This document shows, piece after piece, positions 1 through 7,769 of a stretch of DNA of 52,694 bases (the first letter of the stretch is position 1; each line of letters begins with the position of its first letter). A program made the position numbers and the translations under genes. The stretch spans positions 1 to 52,694 of the forward strand of contig NZ_JAPELY010000006.1 in NCBI RefSeq assembly GCF_026343295.1, written 5' to 3'. Under the pieces are notes generated by a model, which saw only the letters and a list, made by a program, of their open reading frames with translations, had not been told where the DNA came from and did no database searches. The DNA is from Streptomyces sp. NBC_00083. GTDB taxonomy: Bacteria > Actinomycetota > Actinomycetes > Streptomycetales > Streptomycetaceae.

Positions 1-1
1 G

Positions 2-751
2 GACCGGGCGGCGAAGCGCGCGCAGCAGCTCACCGAGATCGACCCGGACTGGGACTGCCCGTGGCCGCTGAACTGGCAGCGGCACTACCGGGTGCTCGCC
101 GATCTGGTCGACGCCGACGGCGTGCTGCCCTACATCGCGGGCGGCGTCATGCACGACGGCGATGACATCGGCACCTGGAGGTGGCGTCAGCAGGAGCCGG
201 GTACCTGGGCGCAGCTCCTGCCCGAGCAGCGCGAGCGGCTGACCGCCCTGGGCATCCGCGGCGCCACCCTCCCCCTGACCGCTGCCGCCCCGGCGGAGCT
301 CCCCGCAGCGCCGGCCGACGCGGCCAAGGGCCCGAAGAAGGCCGGGAGCAAGGCGGAGGCGGCCTTCCAGCGGGGCCTGGCGGCTCTGGCGCAGTGGGTG
401 GAGCGGGAAGGCGCGGACCGGCCCGTGCCGCGCGGGCACAGCGAGACGATCGTGGTCGACGGCGAGGCGGAGCCGGTGACCGTGAAGCTGGGCGTGTGGA
501 ATTCGAACGTCAAATCGAGGCGGGACAAGCTCAGCGCCGACCAGCTCGCCGCCCTCGCCGCGCTGGGCGTCGACTGGGCAGGAGCGGTCCGGGTCGCCCA
601 GGACGCTCCGGCGCAGCCCGCCGCCGTGCAGGCCGCACCGCCTCAGCGTGACCACCACGATGAGTGCGACAAGACGCTCTACGCGGGCGGTACATGTACC
701 TGTGACCTCATCGAGCAGTACGGGCCGCCCTCTGAACGCGACGGCTACTGA
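2..751 (+). CDS. C-terminal part of a helicase with helicase-associated (HA) repeats; 5' end lies outside the window
   Basis: The frame is open from base 2 and ends in TGA at 749-751, so the gene enters from the left. The visible ~249 residues hold tryptophan-rich units (for example DPDWDCPWPLNWQRHYRVL, then W..W at about 60 and VKLGVWNSNVKSRRDKL) typical of the helicase-associated domain repeated at the C-terminus of Streptomyces DEAD/DEAH helicases found at linear replicon ends and on plasmids. An alanine-rich linker separates the units, and the tail carries Cys/His residues (HHDEC..CTC). No helicase motor motif is inside the window, so enzymatic activity is inferred from the family. A hairpin follows the stop codon. 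Confidence 0.8.
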   Translation, partial: DRAAKRAQQLTEIDPDWDCPWPLNWQRHYRVLADLVDADGVLPYIAGGVMHDGDDIGTWRWRQQEPGTWAQLLPEQRERLTALGIRGATLPLTAAAPAELPAAPADAAKGPKKAGSKAEAAFQRGLAALAQWVEREGADRPVPRGHSETIVVDGEAEPVTVKLGVWNSNVKSRRDKLSADQLAALAALGVDWAGAVRVAQDAPAQPAAVQAAPPQRDHHDECDKTLYAGGTCTCDLIEQYGPPSERDGY

Positions 752-770
752 CCGCTCCCCCGCCACCGAC

Positions 771-803
771 CGGACCCCGGGCCTGCCAAGGTCCGGGGTC
801 TCG
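771..803 (+). terminator. Hairpin terminator after the helicase gene
   Basis: GACCCCGG (773-780) pairs with CCGGGGTC (793-800) around a 12-nt loop, 20 nt after the stop codon. There is no clear T-run, as is common in Streptomyces. Confidence 0.6.
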
Positions 804-858
804 TGCGTCGGCAGGCCGGCTGTTCGGCGTCGGATGCCCGCGAGGACCTGCAACGCAG

Positions 859-960
859 GGTGAAACGCAACGGGCCACCCCGGCTTCCTTCGGGCGTTCC
901 CGCAGGTCAGATGTGAAACGCGGGGCCCGTTGCACCCGTGTTGCGCGGTGGTGTTTCACC
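859..960. repeat. GTGAAAC / GTTTCAC half-site cluster between convergent genes
   Basis: GGTGAAACGCAACGGGCC (859-876) is partly mirrored by GGCCCGTTGC (924-933) and GTGTTTCACC (951-960). A further TGTGAAACGC lies at 912-921. The units resemble halves of the ParB site TGTTTCACGTGAAACA, but no full parS is present. The segment lies between the 3' ends of the helicase gene and the minus-strand gene ending at 997. Confidence 0.4.
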
Positions 961-996
961 GGGTGTTGCGGCTGGGAGCGGGCGAAGGGGCGCGGT

Positions 997-1455
997 TCAG
1001 ACCCCGCTCGGTGCGACGCTCTCCGGGGCGGGTGCGGCCTCCAGGCGGTCCAGCCGTTCGTAGAGGGCGCGCACGAGGCGGGCGCGGTTCTGGACGCAGC
1101 GCACGGTGCCCTCCAGCGGCGCGGACAGCCGGCCTTCCGCCTCGCGCAGGACGACGTCGGCGAGCGCCCGGCGTCCGCTGCTCTTGGGCAGCTGGTCGGC
1201 GCGGCGGCGGACGTCGGAGGCGACGGCGCGGGCGTGGCCGGTCAGCTGGAGGCCGATCTGCTCGTAGTCGCGTTCGGCGAGCGTGTCCTCGCCGGTCCAC
1301 GCGAGGACGGCCTTGACGAGGCTCTCGTACGGTTCGCGGTCGAGCGGGAGCTCCGCCTCGATCAGCCCGTCGGGGTCGTACAGGACCGTGTGGCTGCTGG
1401 TGTGCATGGCGGGCCTCGCTGCTGGGGCGTCTTCGCGCGGGTGGCCGGCGGTCAC
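997..1455 (-). CDS. Small alpha-helical protein, DUF6415-like
   Basis: A protein of 152 residues if translated from the GTG at 1455, which overlaps the upstream stop by 4 nt (GTGA). An alternative ATG at 1407 (MHTSSHTVLYDP) would give about 136 residues. The body is helical and Leu/Ala/Arg-rich (QIGLQLTGHARAVASDV, then LVRALYERLDRL) and resembles the DUF6415 proteins common in Streptomyces regulatory cassettes. No catalytic motif is visible and the function is unknown. It is the last gene of a five-gene minus-strand operon with the XRE and DUF6879 genes. Confidence 0.65.
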   Translation of the reverse strand: MTAGHPREDAPAARPAMHTSSHTVLYDPDGLIEAELPLDREPYESLVKAVLAWTGEDTLAERDYEQIGLQLTGHARAVASDVRRRADQLPKSSGRRALADVVLREAEGRLSAPLEGTVRCVQNRARLVRALYERLDRLEAAPAPESVAPSGV

Positions 1456-1634
1456 CGCTGGGTGTCCTCGCCGCCGTCGGCCCCGTCGTCCTGGTCCTCG
1501 TTCTGCTGGGCGAGGAACCGGGCGAAGCCGCGGTCCGCGCGGGCCAGCAGGGCCGGGGAGGGAACGCCGTAGGCGGGCGGCTGGAGGCCGCGGCCCTCCG
1601 GGGCCGGGGCGGTGGAGTCGGTGTGTGCACGCAT
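1452..1634 (-). CDS. Small hypothetical protein coupled to the DUF6415-like gene
   Basis: Sixty residues, Pro- and Gly-rich at the N-terminus, with an acidic Gln/Glu/Asp tail (FLAQQNEDQDDGADGGEDTQ). Its stop overlaps the next start by 4 nt, suggesting translational coupling. No known domain is recognised. It sits between the XRE regulator (start of its stop codon at 1731) and the DUF6415-like gene, as many small partner genes do in these cassettes. Confidence 0.6.
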   Translation of the reverse strand: MRAHTDSTAPAPEGRGLQPPAYGVPSPALLARADRGFARFLAQQNEDQDDGADGGEDTQR

Positions 1635-1730
1635 GGGGACCCGCCTCTCCGGCTGGTGGTCCGTCGGTGCCGTCGACGCTACGCAGCTACGGGCGGCGCC
1701 CTCAACGAAGTTGCGGAGAATTGCGGAGGT

Positions 1731-2579
1731 TCACTCCAGGGCGTCGATCGCGGCCCGGATGAGCGTGCGGGCCCCGTCTCCGTACGCGGCCATCTCCGCG
1801 AGGCCGGTGAACGCCTTGGCGTAGTCGGCGAGCTCGCGCGGCTGCTTCACCTTGATCTCAGCCGTCAGGGTCTCCACCACGACCTGGGTGTCGTCGTGGA
1901 GGTAGAACGCCTCCAGCGGCCACACGGTGCGCTGCGCGGTGAACGGGATGATCCCGAGCGAGACGGAGGCGAGCGGCATCACGGCCAGGAGGTGGCGCAG
2001 CTGCCCGCGCATGGCGTCGGGGTCGGCGGTGCGGTAGCGCAGGACGGATTCCTCCATGAGGACGACGTAGCGGTGGCCGCCCTCGTAGAGGAACCGGGAG
2101 CGGGCGACCCGGGCGGCGACGGCTTCGGCGACGTCGTTCGGCGTGCCCTGGAAGGTCGTGATCTGCCCCATGAGGGCGGTGGCGAACGCCGGGGTCTGGA
2201 AGAAGCCCGGCGGGACGTTGGAGACGTAGACCCGGCAGACGCGGGTCTGCTCGTGCAGGGCGTACCAGCCCTCTTGGACGGTACGCATCCCGTTGCGGTG
2301 CAGGCGGCGCCACTCCAGGTACATGGAGTCGACGGCGCGGGCGGTGGCGATCAGGTCCTCGGTCTGGTCGTCGGCGCCGCACGCCGCACACCAGGTGCGG
2401 ATGTCCGCGTCCGAGGGCGGGGCCTCGCCCTTCTGGATCCTGGTCGTCTTCGCCGGATGCCAGCCGCACCGGGCGGAGAGTTCCTTCCCGGTGAGGCCGG
2501 CGTCCCTGCGCAGGTGCTGCAGCCGCACGGCGAGCGCCTCGCGGGCTGCTTGTGCGCTGGAGGATGGAGAGGCGGTCAT
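1731..2579 (-). CDS. XRE-family regulator with C-terminal DUF5753 domain
   Basis: This 282-residue protein has an N-terminal helix-turn-helix (about residues 15-70: LQHLRRDAGLTGKELSARCGW, then KTTRIQKGE). The C-terminal DUF5753 sensor domain begins near VQEGWYALHEQTRVCRVYVS and includes PGFFQTPAFA and VLMEESVLRYR. Such proteins pair with small acidic partner genes in WhiJ/BldB-type developmental regulatory sets of Streptomyces. Here the partners are the DUF6879 and 88-residue genes immediately upstream. It probably acts in the cytoplasm as a DNA-binding switch. The ligand and targets cannot be read from sequence. Confidence 0.93.
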   Translation of the reverse strand: MTASPSSSAQAAREALAVRLQHLRRDAGLTGKELSARCGWHPAKTTRIQKGEAPPSDADIRTWCAACGADDQTEDLIATARAVDSMYLEWRRLHRNGMRTVQEGWYALHEQTRVCRVYVSNVPPGFFQTPAFATALMGQITTFQGTPNDVAEAVAARVARSRFLYEGGHRYVVLMEESVLRYRTADPDAMRGQLRHLLAVMPLASVSLGIIPFTAQRTVWPLEAFYLHDDTQVVVETLTAEIKVKQPRELADYAKAFTGLAEMAAYGDGARTLIRAAIDALE

Positions 2580-2595
2580 GTGGCTGCTCAGGGGC

Positions 2596-3129
2596 CTAGA
2601 CGGTGTACTTCTCGTGCGGGATGCCGCGCTCCCAGACCGTCTCGAACGCCGACGCGCACAGGCTCACCGCGGCCGGGTCCTCGGTGAGTTCACAGCCGGG
2701 GTCGACCCAGTCGCCGTCGCCGCTGAAGAAGTGGAACATCACCAGGCGGTCGTCGATCAGCCAGAAGTCGTTGCCCGGCAGGGCGATGTCCGAGGCGTTG
2801 CGGCGGGGCAGCCAGCGGACCTGTTCGCCGGCGCCCACGTTCAGCACGGTGGCGGCGTGCTCCCACCGGATGTAGTCGGTGACCGGCTCGGAGACGATCC
2901 GGGCGCGCCGCATCACCACTCCCCTGGCCAGGGTCTCCCTGACCAGTCCGAGCCACTCGGGCCACCAGCGGGCCGTGGGGTCCAGGTCGATCTGACCGGT
3001 CCGGGCGAACAGCTCGATCTCTTCGGCCTCATCGCCGACGCCGTAGCGGTCGCGCATCTCCAGGTGCACCGCGCTGTGCTGAGCGCCCCTCAGCAGTTCA
3101 GCGAAGTCCGGCACGCTGCTCTGCGACAT
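2596..3129 (-). CDS. DUF6879 family protein
   Basis: This 177-residue protein starts at the ATG at 3129, which has a good GGAGG six bases upstream. It shows features of DUF6879: an N-terminal FAELLRGAQHSAVHLEMRD helix, a WWPEWLGLVR segment, then NDFWLIDDRLVMFHFFSGDG and an ELTEDPAAVSLCASAFE helix. DUF6879 genes almost always sit next to XRE-DUF5753 regulators in Streptomyces and are thought to modulate them, which matches the arrangement here. Its start overlaps the end of the upstream gene by 32 nt, so the two are probably co-translated. The biochemical role is unknown. Confidence 0.9.
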   Translation of the reverse strand: MSQSSVPDFAELLRGAQHSAVHLEMRDRYGVGDEAEEIELFARTGQIDLDPTARWWPEWLGLVRETLARGVVMRRARIVSEPVTDYIRWEHAATVLNVGAGEQVRWLPRRNASDIALPGNDFWLIDDRLVMFHFFSGDGDWVDPGCELTEDPAAVSLCASAFETVWERGIPHEKYTV

Positions 3130-3364
3130 TGCACGCCTCCCTCAGAATCGCCGCCATCCGGACGGGGATACGGATCACCGTCTCGTGCGGCGGGATGCCC
3201 GCCGCGTGGCCGGGCACCCACTCGGTCCCGCCGACCATCGCCTTCAACAACGCTTCGGCTTCCTCGCCTTGAAGGATCAGGTCGGCGCTCTCTTCTTCCA
3301 CCCACACCGTCGGCGATCCACCGCCTCCGGTGTTCGGGTCGATCCCGACGAACCGTAACGTCAT
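3098..3364 (-). CDS. Conserved 88-residue partner of the DUF6879/XRE set
   Basis: The start is the ATG at 3364 (MTLRFVGIDPNTGGGGSPTV), chosen because GGGAGAG precedes it at normal spacing. A longer reading upstream has no support. The protein ends in an amphipathic helix (RIPVRMAAILREACNVAEQR). Small proteins of this look commonly head XRE/DUF6879 operons in Streptomyces. It is the first gene of the operon, so the promoter should lie between it and the divergent gene at 3608. The function is unknown. Confidence 0.8.
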   Translation of the reverse strand: MTLRFVGIDPNTGGGGSPTVWVEEESADLILQGEEAEALLKAMVGGTEWVPGHAAGIPPHETVIRIPVRMAAILREACNVAEQRAGLR

Positions 3365-3607
3365 GGCGCTCTCCCGTGTCGAGTCGGTTGCGCTTAGTTG
3401 CGCCGACCGTCCCGCGCCCCGGCCCCCTCGGTCAAGACCAGGGCCGGATCTGTCCCCCGTACGGTCAGCAGCGCGCCGAAAGCGACAGCCGGGTGGGCCG
3501 GACGGGTGGCCGACGGGTCCACGGCGTGCCGGGGCCGGCGGGCTGCCGGTTGTGCCGTTCAGCGGACCGATCGGCCCGCGCACGGGGTCACGTCTGCGAG
3601 GCACAGC

Positions 3608-4312
3608 ATGGGACGTCACAAGCAGCACAAGCCACGCCGCTCACGGGGCGAGAGCGACCGCCCGGCCACGGAGTGGTTCGGCACCGCGTTCCACTCCACC
3701 GAGGGGATGCAGCACCTGGACGTTCGCCAGTCCGGCAACGGCATCCTGATCACCTCCTCCCCTGCCGAGATCGACGGCGTTCCGGCAGCCTGGCCGCTGC
3801 GCCTGCGCAACGACGTCGACGGCGGGCTGAACGAGGTGGGCGCGGCCCTCGCGGCCGGGCGCGGCCACGTCTTCGGTGTGACCGAGAGCCCCGGCCACAA
3901 GACTGTCCTGGCGTTCATGCCCGACCACCCGGAGGAAGGCGTCGGCACGCTGGCCCGGGTCCGCACCCCTGAGGACCCGGACGGCGACGTCGTCTTCGAG
4001 CGGAGCGCGGAACGGCCGATGGGCCTGTGGGCGGAAGCCGGGGAGAGCCTCCTGCGGATCGTGCCGGTGCTCGGTCCGGACGCACCGCCGGCGGACGACC
4101 TCGAGGACTGCCGCCTGTGCCCTGGCTGCTACCGGCCCGTCTACGAGAGCTCTTCCTCGCACACCCTGATCGGCGCCGGTCCGATGCCGGTGATGGGGCT
4201 GTGCAGGCTGTGCGCCGAAGGCACCACGCTGCGCTCGCTGCGCCAGGCCGACGTGCCCGTCGACCCGCAGCAGCGCGTCGTCCTGGAGACCGTGGCCGCC
4301 GCCATGGCGTAG
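3608..4312 (+). CDS. Hypothetical protein with C-terminal zinc-binding cysteine pairs
   Basis: This 234-residue protein starts at the ATG at 3608 (MGRHKQHKPRRSRGES) after a GAGG at 7 nt. A basic N-terminus is followed by a mixed alpha/beta body. Near residues 165-205 two Cys-x2-Cys pairs (CRLCPGC and CRLC) flank about 25 residues and would make a zinc knuckle. No named family is recognised. It is divergent from the XRE operon and convergent with the replication-relaxation gene, with a strong shared terminator downstream. Confidence 0.7.
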   Translation: MGRHKQHKPRRSRGESDRPATEWFGTAFHSTEGMQHLDVRQSGNGILITSSPAEIDGVPAAWPLRLRNDVDGGLNEVGAALAAGRGHVFGVTESPGHKTVLAFMPDHPEEGVGTLARVRTPEDPDGDVVFERSAERPMGLWAEAGESLLRIVPVLGPDAPPADDLEDCRLCPGCYRPVYESSSSHTLIGAGPMPVMGLCRLCAEGTTLRSLRQADVPVDPQQRVVLETVAAAMA

Positions 4313-4322
4313 CCGGGCCGCC

Positions 4323-4358
4323 CCGGGCAAGCCCTCCCGCACCGAAGGGCTTGCCCGG
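4323..4358. terminator. Bidirectional terminator between convergent genes
   Basis: CCGGGCAAGCCCT (4323-4335) and AGGGCTTGCCCGG (4346-4358) form a perfect 13-bp stem with a 10-nt loop. It sits between the stops of the genes ending at 4312 (+) and 4367 (-). Confidence 0.85.
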
Positions 4359-4366
4359 CTCGGACG

Positions 4367-5425
4367 TCAGCGGCCGGCGGGCTCGGGGTAGCGCTCGCGG
4401 CGAACGTACGGGTCGTCGACGCCGATCTCGTACCAGGGATCGCCCCGCTGGAGCCTGGGCAGGGTGTTCACCCACACCGCCACGGCGATGCCCTCCACGT
4501 CGGCGGCGAGCGCCTGGAGGCGGTTGTCGAGGAGGTGCTCCGCCTTTCCTGCCAAGACGACATGCAGCCGCGGGAAGGTCTTCGAGCGGGTGTAGCGGTG
4601 GCGCTGCCAGAACGGGAACGTGCCGCCGATCGTGCCGCGGGCGCCTTCCCAGACGCGGTGCCCGGCGTAGCGCTCGTAGTCCCAGACCTCACGTGCGAGC
4701 CGGGCCTGGGGCATGGTGCCGTTGTCGAGCTCGAAGAGGCGCACCTCGCTGGTCTTGGTCGGCCACGCGAGGACGGCGTCGGTGTTGAAGCTGAGGCCGG
4801 TCTCCTTGATGGCGTGGTTGACCTCCACCTGCCAGCCGGTCAGATGGTCCCGGCCGCCGAAGGCGAGGATCGTGTCCGTCACCGCGACCCCGTGCGGACC
4901 GAACCCGGCCTTCACCGCCTTCGCTCCGGTGCCGGCCTTCGGTCGGAGAGGCAGCTCGTTGCCGTCAGCCAGAGCCTTCTGCCCCGCCACCGTCAGGTTC
5001 CAGATCGGATGCTTTCCCGCCTTGCCGTTCGTCTCCGCCAGCCCGAGCTCCGCCAGCTTCTTCATCGCCCTGCGCACGTACGACCGACCATCCGCATCCT
5101 CCGCCGTGATCACCGAAGCCATCTGCCGAACCGTCGCTATCCGCACACACCCCAGCATCCGCAGCGCATCGGCCCGCACCTTCCCGGCCGTGGGAGTGGA
5201 CTTCTTCCCCTTCGCCGACGTCTCAGGGAAAGGGAGAGAGGTGTCGGCGTGCTGGAGGGCACCCTGACGGGCGGTGTGAGCTGCGGTGATGGGCACGACG
5301 TTGGAATCGTTCGCGGCACCGTTCACGGCACTGGATTCCGGGTCGCCCGGAAGGTGCTCAGCACCCCTTGTCCAGGTCGGGCGCGGCTCCGGGTCGGGCT
5401 GCCGGGCGCTGTTGTTGTACGTCAT
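4367..5425 (-). CDS. Replication-relaxation family protein
   Basis: This 352-residue protein starts at the ATG at 5425 (MTYNNSARQPDPEP), which has GAGGAG 7 nt upstream. A disordered N-terminus (about 90 residues) precedes a winged-helix segment (RADALRMLGCVRIATVRQMA, then KKLAELGLAETNGK). A domain with HGVAVTDTILAFGG, QVEVNHAI and EVRLFELDNGTMPQARLA follows. This order matches the Replic_Relax family found on Streptomyces plasmids and mobile elements, where it is linked to plasmid replication or DNA relaxation. Its exact reaction is not established. It stands alone between a terminator and the 5.4-kb intergenic gap. Confidence 0.85.
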   Translation of the reverse strand: MTYNNSARQPDPEPRPTWTRGAEHLPGDPESSAVNGAANDSNVVPITAAHTARQGALQHADTSLPFPETSAKGKKSTPTAGKVRADALRMLGCVRIATVRQMASVITAEDADGRSYVRRAMKKLAELGLAETNGKAGKHPIWNLTVAGQKALADGNELPLRPKAGTGAKAVKAGFGPHGVAVTDTILAFGGRDHLTGWQVEVNHAIKETGLSFNTDAVLAWPTKTSEVRLFELDNGTMPQARLAREVWDYERYAGHRVWEGARGTIGGTFPFWQRHRYTRSKTFPRLHVVLAGKAEHLLDNRLQALAADVEGIAVAVWVNTLPRLQRGDPWYEIGVDDPYVRRERYPEPAGR

Positions 5426-5542
5426 GACGTGGCTCCTCACGCAGGTGGCGCGGGGGTCCGGATGGAATCCCCCCTCACTTGCTAGAGGTGTCGAGAAAGC
5501 CAACGGTGTGACGAATCACTGATCACCGTTACCGAGCTGTGA

Positions 5543-6013
5543 TCATCCGGTGGGCGCCGCGCAGAGCTCGGAGACGATCGCGAACGAGGTCGTCACCATC
5601 GGCACCGACATGGCCGGCGGCATCACAGCGTGCGCGGTGTGGCCGTGCACCAGACGGTTGCGGATCTTACGGCCGTCATCAAGGTACTCCGCCTGCCGGG
5701 CGGTCAGGATGCCCGCGTTGGCACCCTGCTTGATGAGCTGGTGCAGCGGCTTCTTGCCCGCGTCCGGGATCCGGTCGCGCAGCACGATCTCCACCGCGAT
5801 CAGGGAGTGCATGACCGCCACGGTGGAGAACTCGTAGCAGTAGTACGACTGGCGCAGCAGCTCGCGGGCCGTACGCAGGACCGTCGCCGCAGCCTCGGGC
5901 ACACCGTCGGGCACGACCAGGTCCTCAACGAGGTCGTGCATGTCGGCGTAGCCGGTGACGAAGTAGTGGGCCCGGTCGTCCGGGACCGGGAACGGCAGCC
6001 GCTGCGTGGTCAT
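5543..6013 (-). CDS. HEPN-like protein with an RNxxxH motif
   Basis: This 156-residue protein starts at the ATG at 6013 (MTTQRLPFPVPDDRAHYFV). A longer form beginning at 6124 is possible but has no ribosome site. It is all-helical, with a central YYCYEFSTVAVMHSLIAVE helix and, at residues 118-123, RNRLVH. That fits the R-x4-6-H signature of HEPN ribonuclease domains, which are common in toxins and abortive-infection systems. No nucleotidyltransferase antitoxin lies next to it. The fold call is inferred from the motif and helix pattern; it could instead be a structural HEPN relative without activity. Confidence 0.6.
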   Translation of the reverse strand: MTTQRLPFPVPDDRAHYFVTGYADMHDLVEDLVVPDGVPEAAATVLRTARELLRQSYYCYEFSTVAVMHSLIAVEIVLRDRIPDAGKKPLHQLIKQGANAGILTARQAEYLDDGRKIRNRLVHGHTAHAVMPPAMSVPMVTTSFAIVSELCAAPTG

Positions 6014-6128
6014 CCCCGCAGTCTCCCAGCGGCATGTCCCAGGCGGCAGCGCCTTTTCCCAGGTCGTCGCGCAGCGTGCCGGGACGGAGATTTCTCCCCC
6101 ATCGAAATGGGCGGTATGTCGCACGTAG

Positions 6129-6150
6129 CCAACGTGGTCAAGGGAAAACG
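6129..6150. repeat. Copy 1 of a 22-bp repeat (CCAACGTGGTCAAGGG..)
   Basis: CCAACGTGGTCAAGGG followed by AAAACG recurs with one change at 7664-7685. The two copies bracket the tandem paralogous genes at 6274-7328. Its core belongs to the CAAGGGG family at 7601-7747. Position upstream of divergent genes suggests an operator. Confidence 0.6.
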
Positions 6151-6188
6151 CGGCGCGGTGGCTACGAGGCAGTGCTCACCGTCGGTGC

Positions 6189-6208
6189 CCGGACTCTGTC
6201 CACAGGGC
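6189..6208. repeat. 20-bp repeat containing a DnaA-box-like CTGTCCACA
   Basis: CCGGACTCTGTCCACAGGGC is found again, identical, at 39561-39580, upstream of the rep gene. It contains CTGTCCACA, one base from the Streptomyces DnaA box TTGTCCACA. Confidence 0.65.
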
Positions 6209-6273
6209 CGCAATTAGAGGCTCCTCTTGAGGCCGCCGCGATCAGCGTGGCGGGCCATCGATGAGGAGTTGTC

Positions 6274-6768
6274 ATGCAGCAGAACCCCGCCGATGCATTG
6301 TTCGAGCCGCTGACCGAGGAAGCAGTGGCGAGTGCCTTCAGGTATCTCCGGGCGATCCAGGCCGGTGACGCCCGGATAGCCGGCGAGCTCATCTTCGCCG
6401 AACCGCACATGTCAGCCCTCCTCACCGGCATCGCCGAAGGGATCGTCGAGGCAGGCACCTCTCTGCCCGGCCCGGACGACGACGCACCGACATGGGACTC
6501 CTTCGCCCTGGAGGCTCTCGGCAAGGTCTTCCTGTACGGCCTGTGCAACTGGCAGCAGGCCGGACCGGACGCCGCCCCGGGCATCGCCCAGACGATCCTC
6601 GTCTTCATCGCGGAGGTCCTCGTCGAACGCGAAAGCCGCGACAACATCGCCCACGCCCTGAACACCTACGAGTCGTGCGCGAGGGGCCGCCTGCTCCTGG
6701 ACGCGCGGGCCGGCATCGTCCGCGGCCTGCCCGGTGGACACCACCGCCCCGTGACGCGCGCCAGGTGA
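6274..6768 (+). CDS. Hypothetical helical protein, first of a tandem paralogous pair
   Basis: A protein of 164 residues whose ATG is preceded by ATGAGGAG. It is all-helical and shares with the next gene the pattern AF.YLRA.QA.D, AEP.M..LL, LPGP, FALEALG.VF and QAGPDAA.GIA. The pair clearly arose by duplication. No known domain is recognised. Both genes are followed by the gene-free repeat block at 7329-8142, and a 22-bp repeat lies before the first gene and after the second, so they may regulate or use those sites. Confidence 0.7.
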   Translation: MQQNPADALFEPLTEEAVASAFRYLRAIQAGDARIAGELIFAEPHMSALLTGIAEGIVEAGTSLPGPDDDAPTWDSFALEALGKVFLYGLCNWQQAGPDAAPGIAQTILVFIAEVLVERESRDNIAHALNTYESCARGRLLLDARAGIVRGLPGGHHRPVTRAR

Positions 6769-6860
6769 GCCCCGCGCTCACCGCCCCGCGCCTCCCCCGC
6801 CAGCAATCACATCCTGCGGCCCTCCGATCAGCGAGACGGCCCGTACATGAGGAGCCACCT

Positions 6861-7328
6861 ATGCCCGACACCACCACCATGCCGCTCGCCCCGATGACCC
6901 CGCACGCGGCCATCAGCGCCTTCAACTACCTCCGGGCCGTCCAGGCCGACGACGTCGACGCGGCCCGCGAGTTCGCCGGCGCCGAACCGCGGATGCCCGA
7001 GCTGCTCGTCGACGTCGTCACCCGGATCGTCGTCCCGGTCACCGCGCTGCCCGGTCCGCAGGCGGGCGAGCCGTGCGCGGACACGTTCGCCCTGGAGGCC
7101 CTCGGGCGCGTCTTCGTGACCTCGCTGCGGGTCTGGGCGCAGGCCGGGCCGGACGCGGCGGAGGGCATCGCCCGCGCGGTCATCGACTTCGCCGCGCAGT
7201 TCCTCACCGAGGACCACGAGGACGTCGCCGATGTCCTGCGCCAGCTGGAGGCCGTCGGCGTGGGCCAGGCCCTCGATGCGCACCCCGCACCGGCCGGTGC
7301 GCACCCGGTGCGCCTCACCGCCGTGTAG
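6861..7328 (+). CDS. Hypothetical helical protein, second of the tandem paralogous pair
   Basis: A protein of 155 residues, starting at the ATG at 6861 (MPDTTTMPLAPM) with GAGGAG upstream, the same leader as its paralogue. The C-terminal tail differs from the upstream copy: it ends in DAHPAPAGAHPVRLTAV, encoded by the beginning of a GTGCGCACC-type repeat tract that continues past the stop codon, as if repeats had invaded the 3' end. Function unknown. Confidence 0.7.
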   Translation: MPDTTTMPLAPMTPHAAISAFNYLRAVQADDVDAAREFAGAEPRMPELLVDVVTRIVVPVTALPGPQAGEPCADTFALEALGRVFVTSLRVWAQAGPDAAEGIARAVIDFAAQFLTEDHEDVADVLRQLEAVGVGQALDAHPAPAGAHPVRLTAV

Positions 7329-7560
7329 TGCGCACCGGGCCCGCCGGTGGTGCGCATCCGGTGCGCGCGCCACCGGGGGGAGGCGCGCGCGATGCGCACC
7401 GTGGACCGCGCCGCGCGCATCCGGTGCGCGCACCTCCCCGGAGGTGCGGTGCTCCGTGCGCACCGTGCATCGCGCCGCGCGCATCCGGTGCACCGCACCT
7501 CCCGGACGGTGCGGTGCACCCCGCGCGCCGCGCGGATCGAGTGCGCGCATCCGTCACGGT
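7329..7560. repeat. GTGCGCATCCGGTGC-type repeat tract
   Basis: GCGCATCCGGTGC occurs at least three times in about 150 bp, with CGCCGCGCGCATCCGGTGC repeated twice, mixed with GGTGCGGTGC units. It is gene-free despite many open frames, which are a by-product of base composition. Confidence 0.6.
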
Positions 7561-7600
7561 TCGCCGTCCGCAGGCGGGAGCGGGCTCCTATATCACACAG

Positions 7601-7747
7601 CCCCTTGACTTTTGTCTGATCGAAAGCCGAGACCGGCTCTGACAAGGGGAAACGCTCCGCTATCCAACGTGGTCAAGGGGAAACGTGCGCCCGCCCCGAC
7701 CTGGACAAGGGGTCACCGACCTCCCGCCTGGAGGTGGACAAGGGGTC
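7601..7747. repeat. Phased CAAGGGG iterons
   Basis: ACAAGGGG/TCAAGGGG cores lie at 7642, 7673, 7705 and 7738, spaced 31, 32 and 33 bp (three helical turns), with one inverted CCCCTTG at 7601. The first two extend to GTCAAGGGGAAACG-like units. A relatively AT-rich stretch (TTGACTTTTGTCTGATC, 7604-7620) sits at the left end. The layout looks like a binding array for an initiator, partition protein or repressor. Confidence 0.65.
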
Positions 7748-7769
7748 GGGCCCGCCGATGCGTACGACC

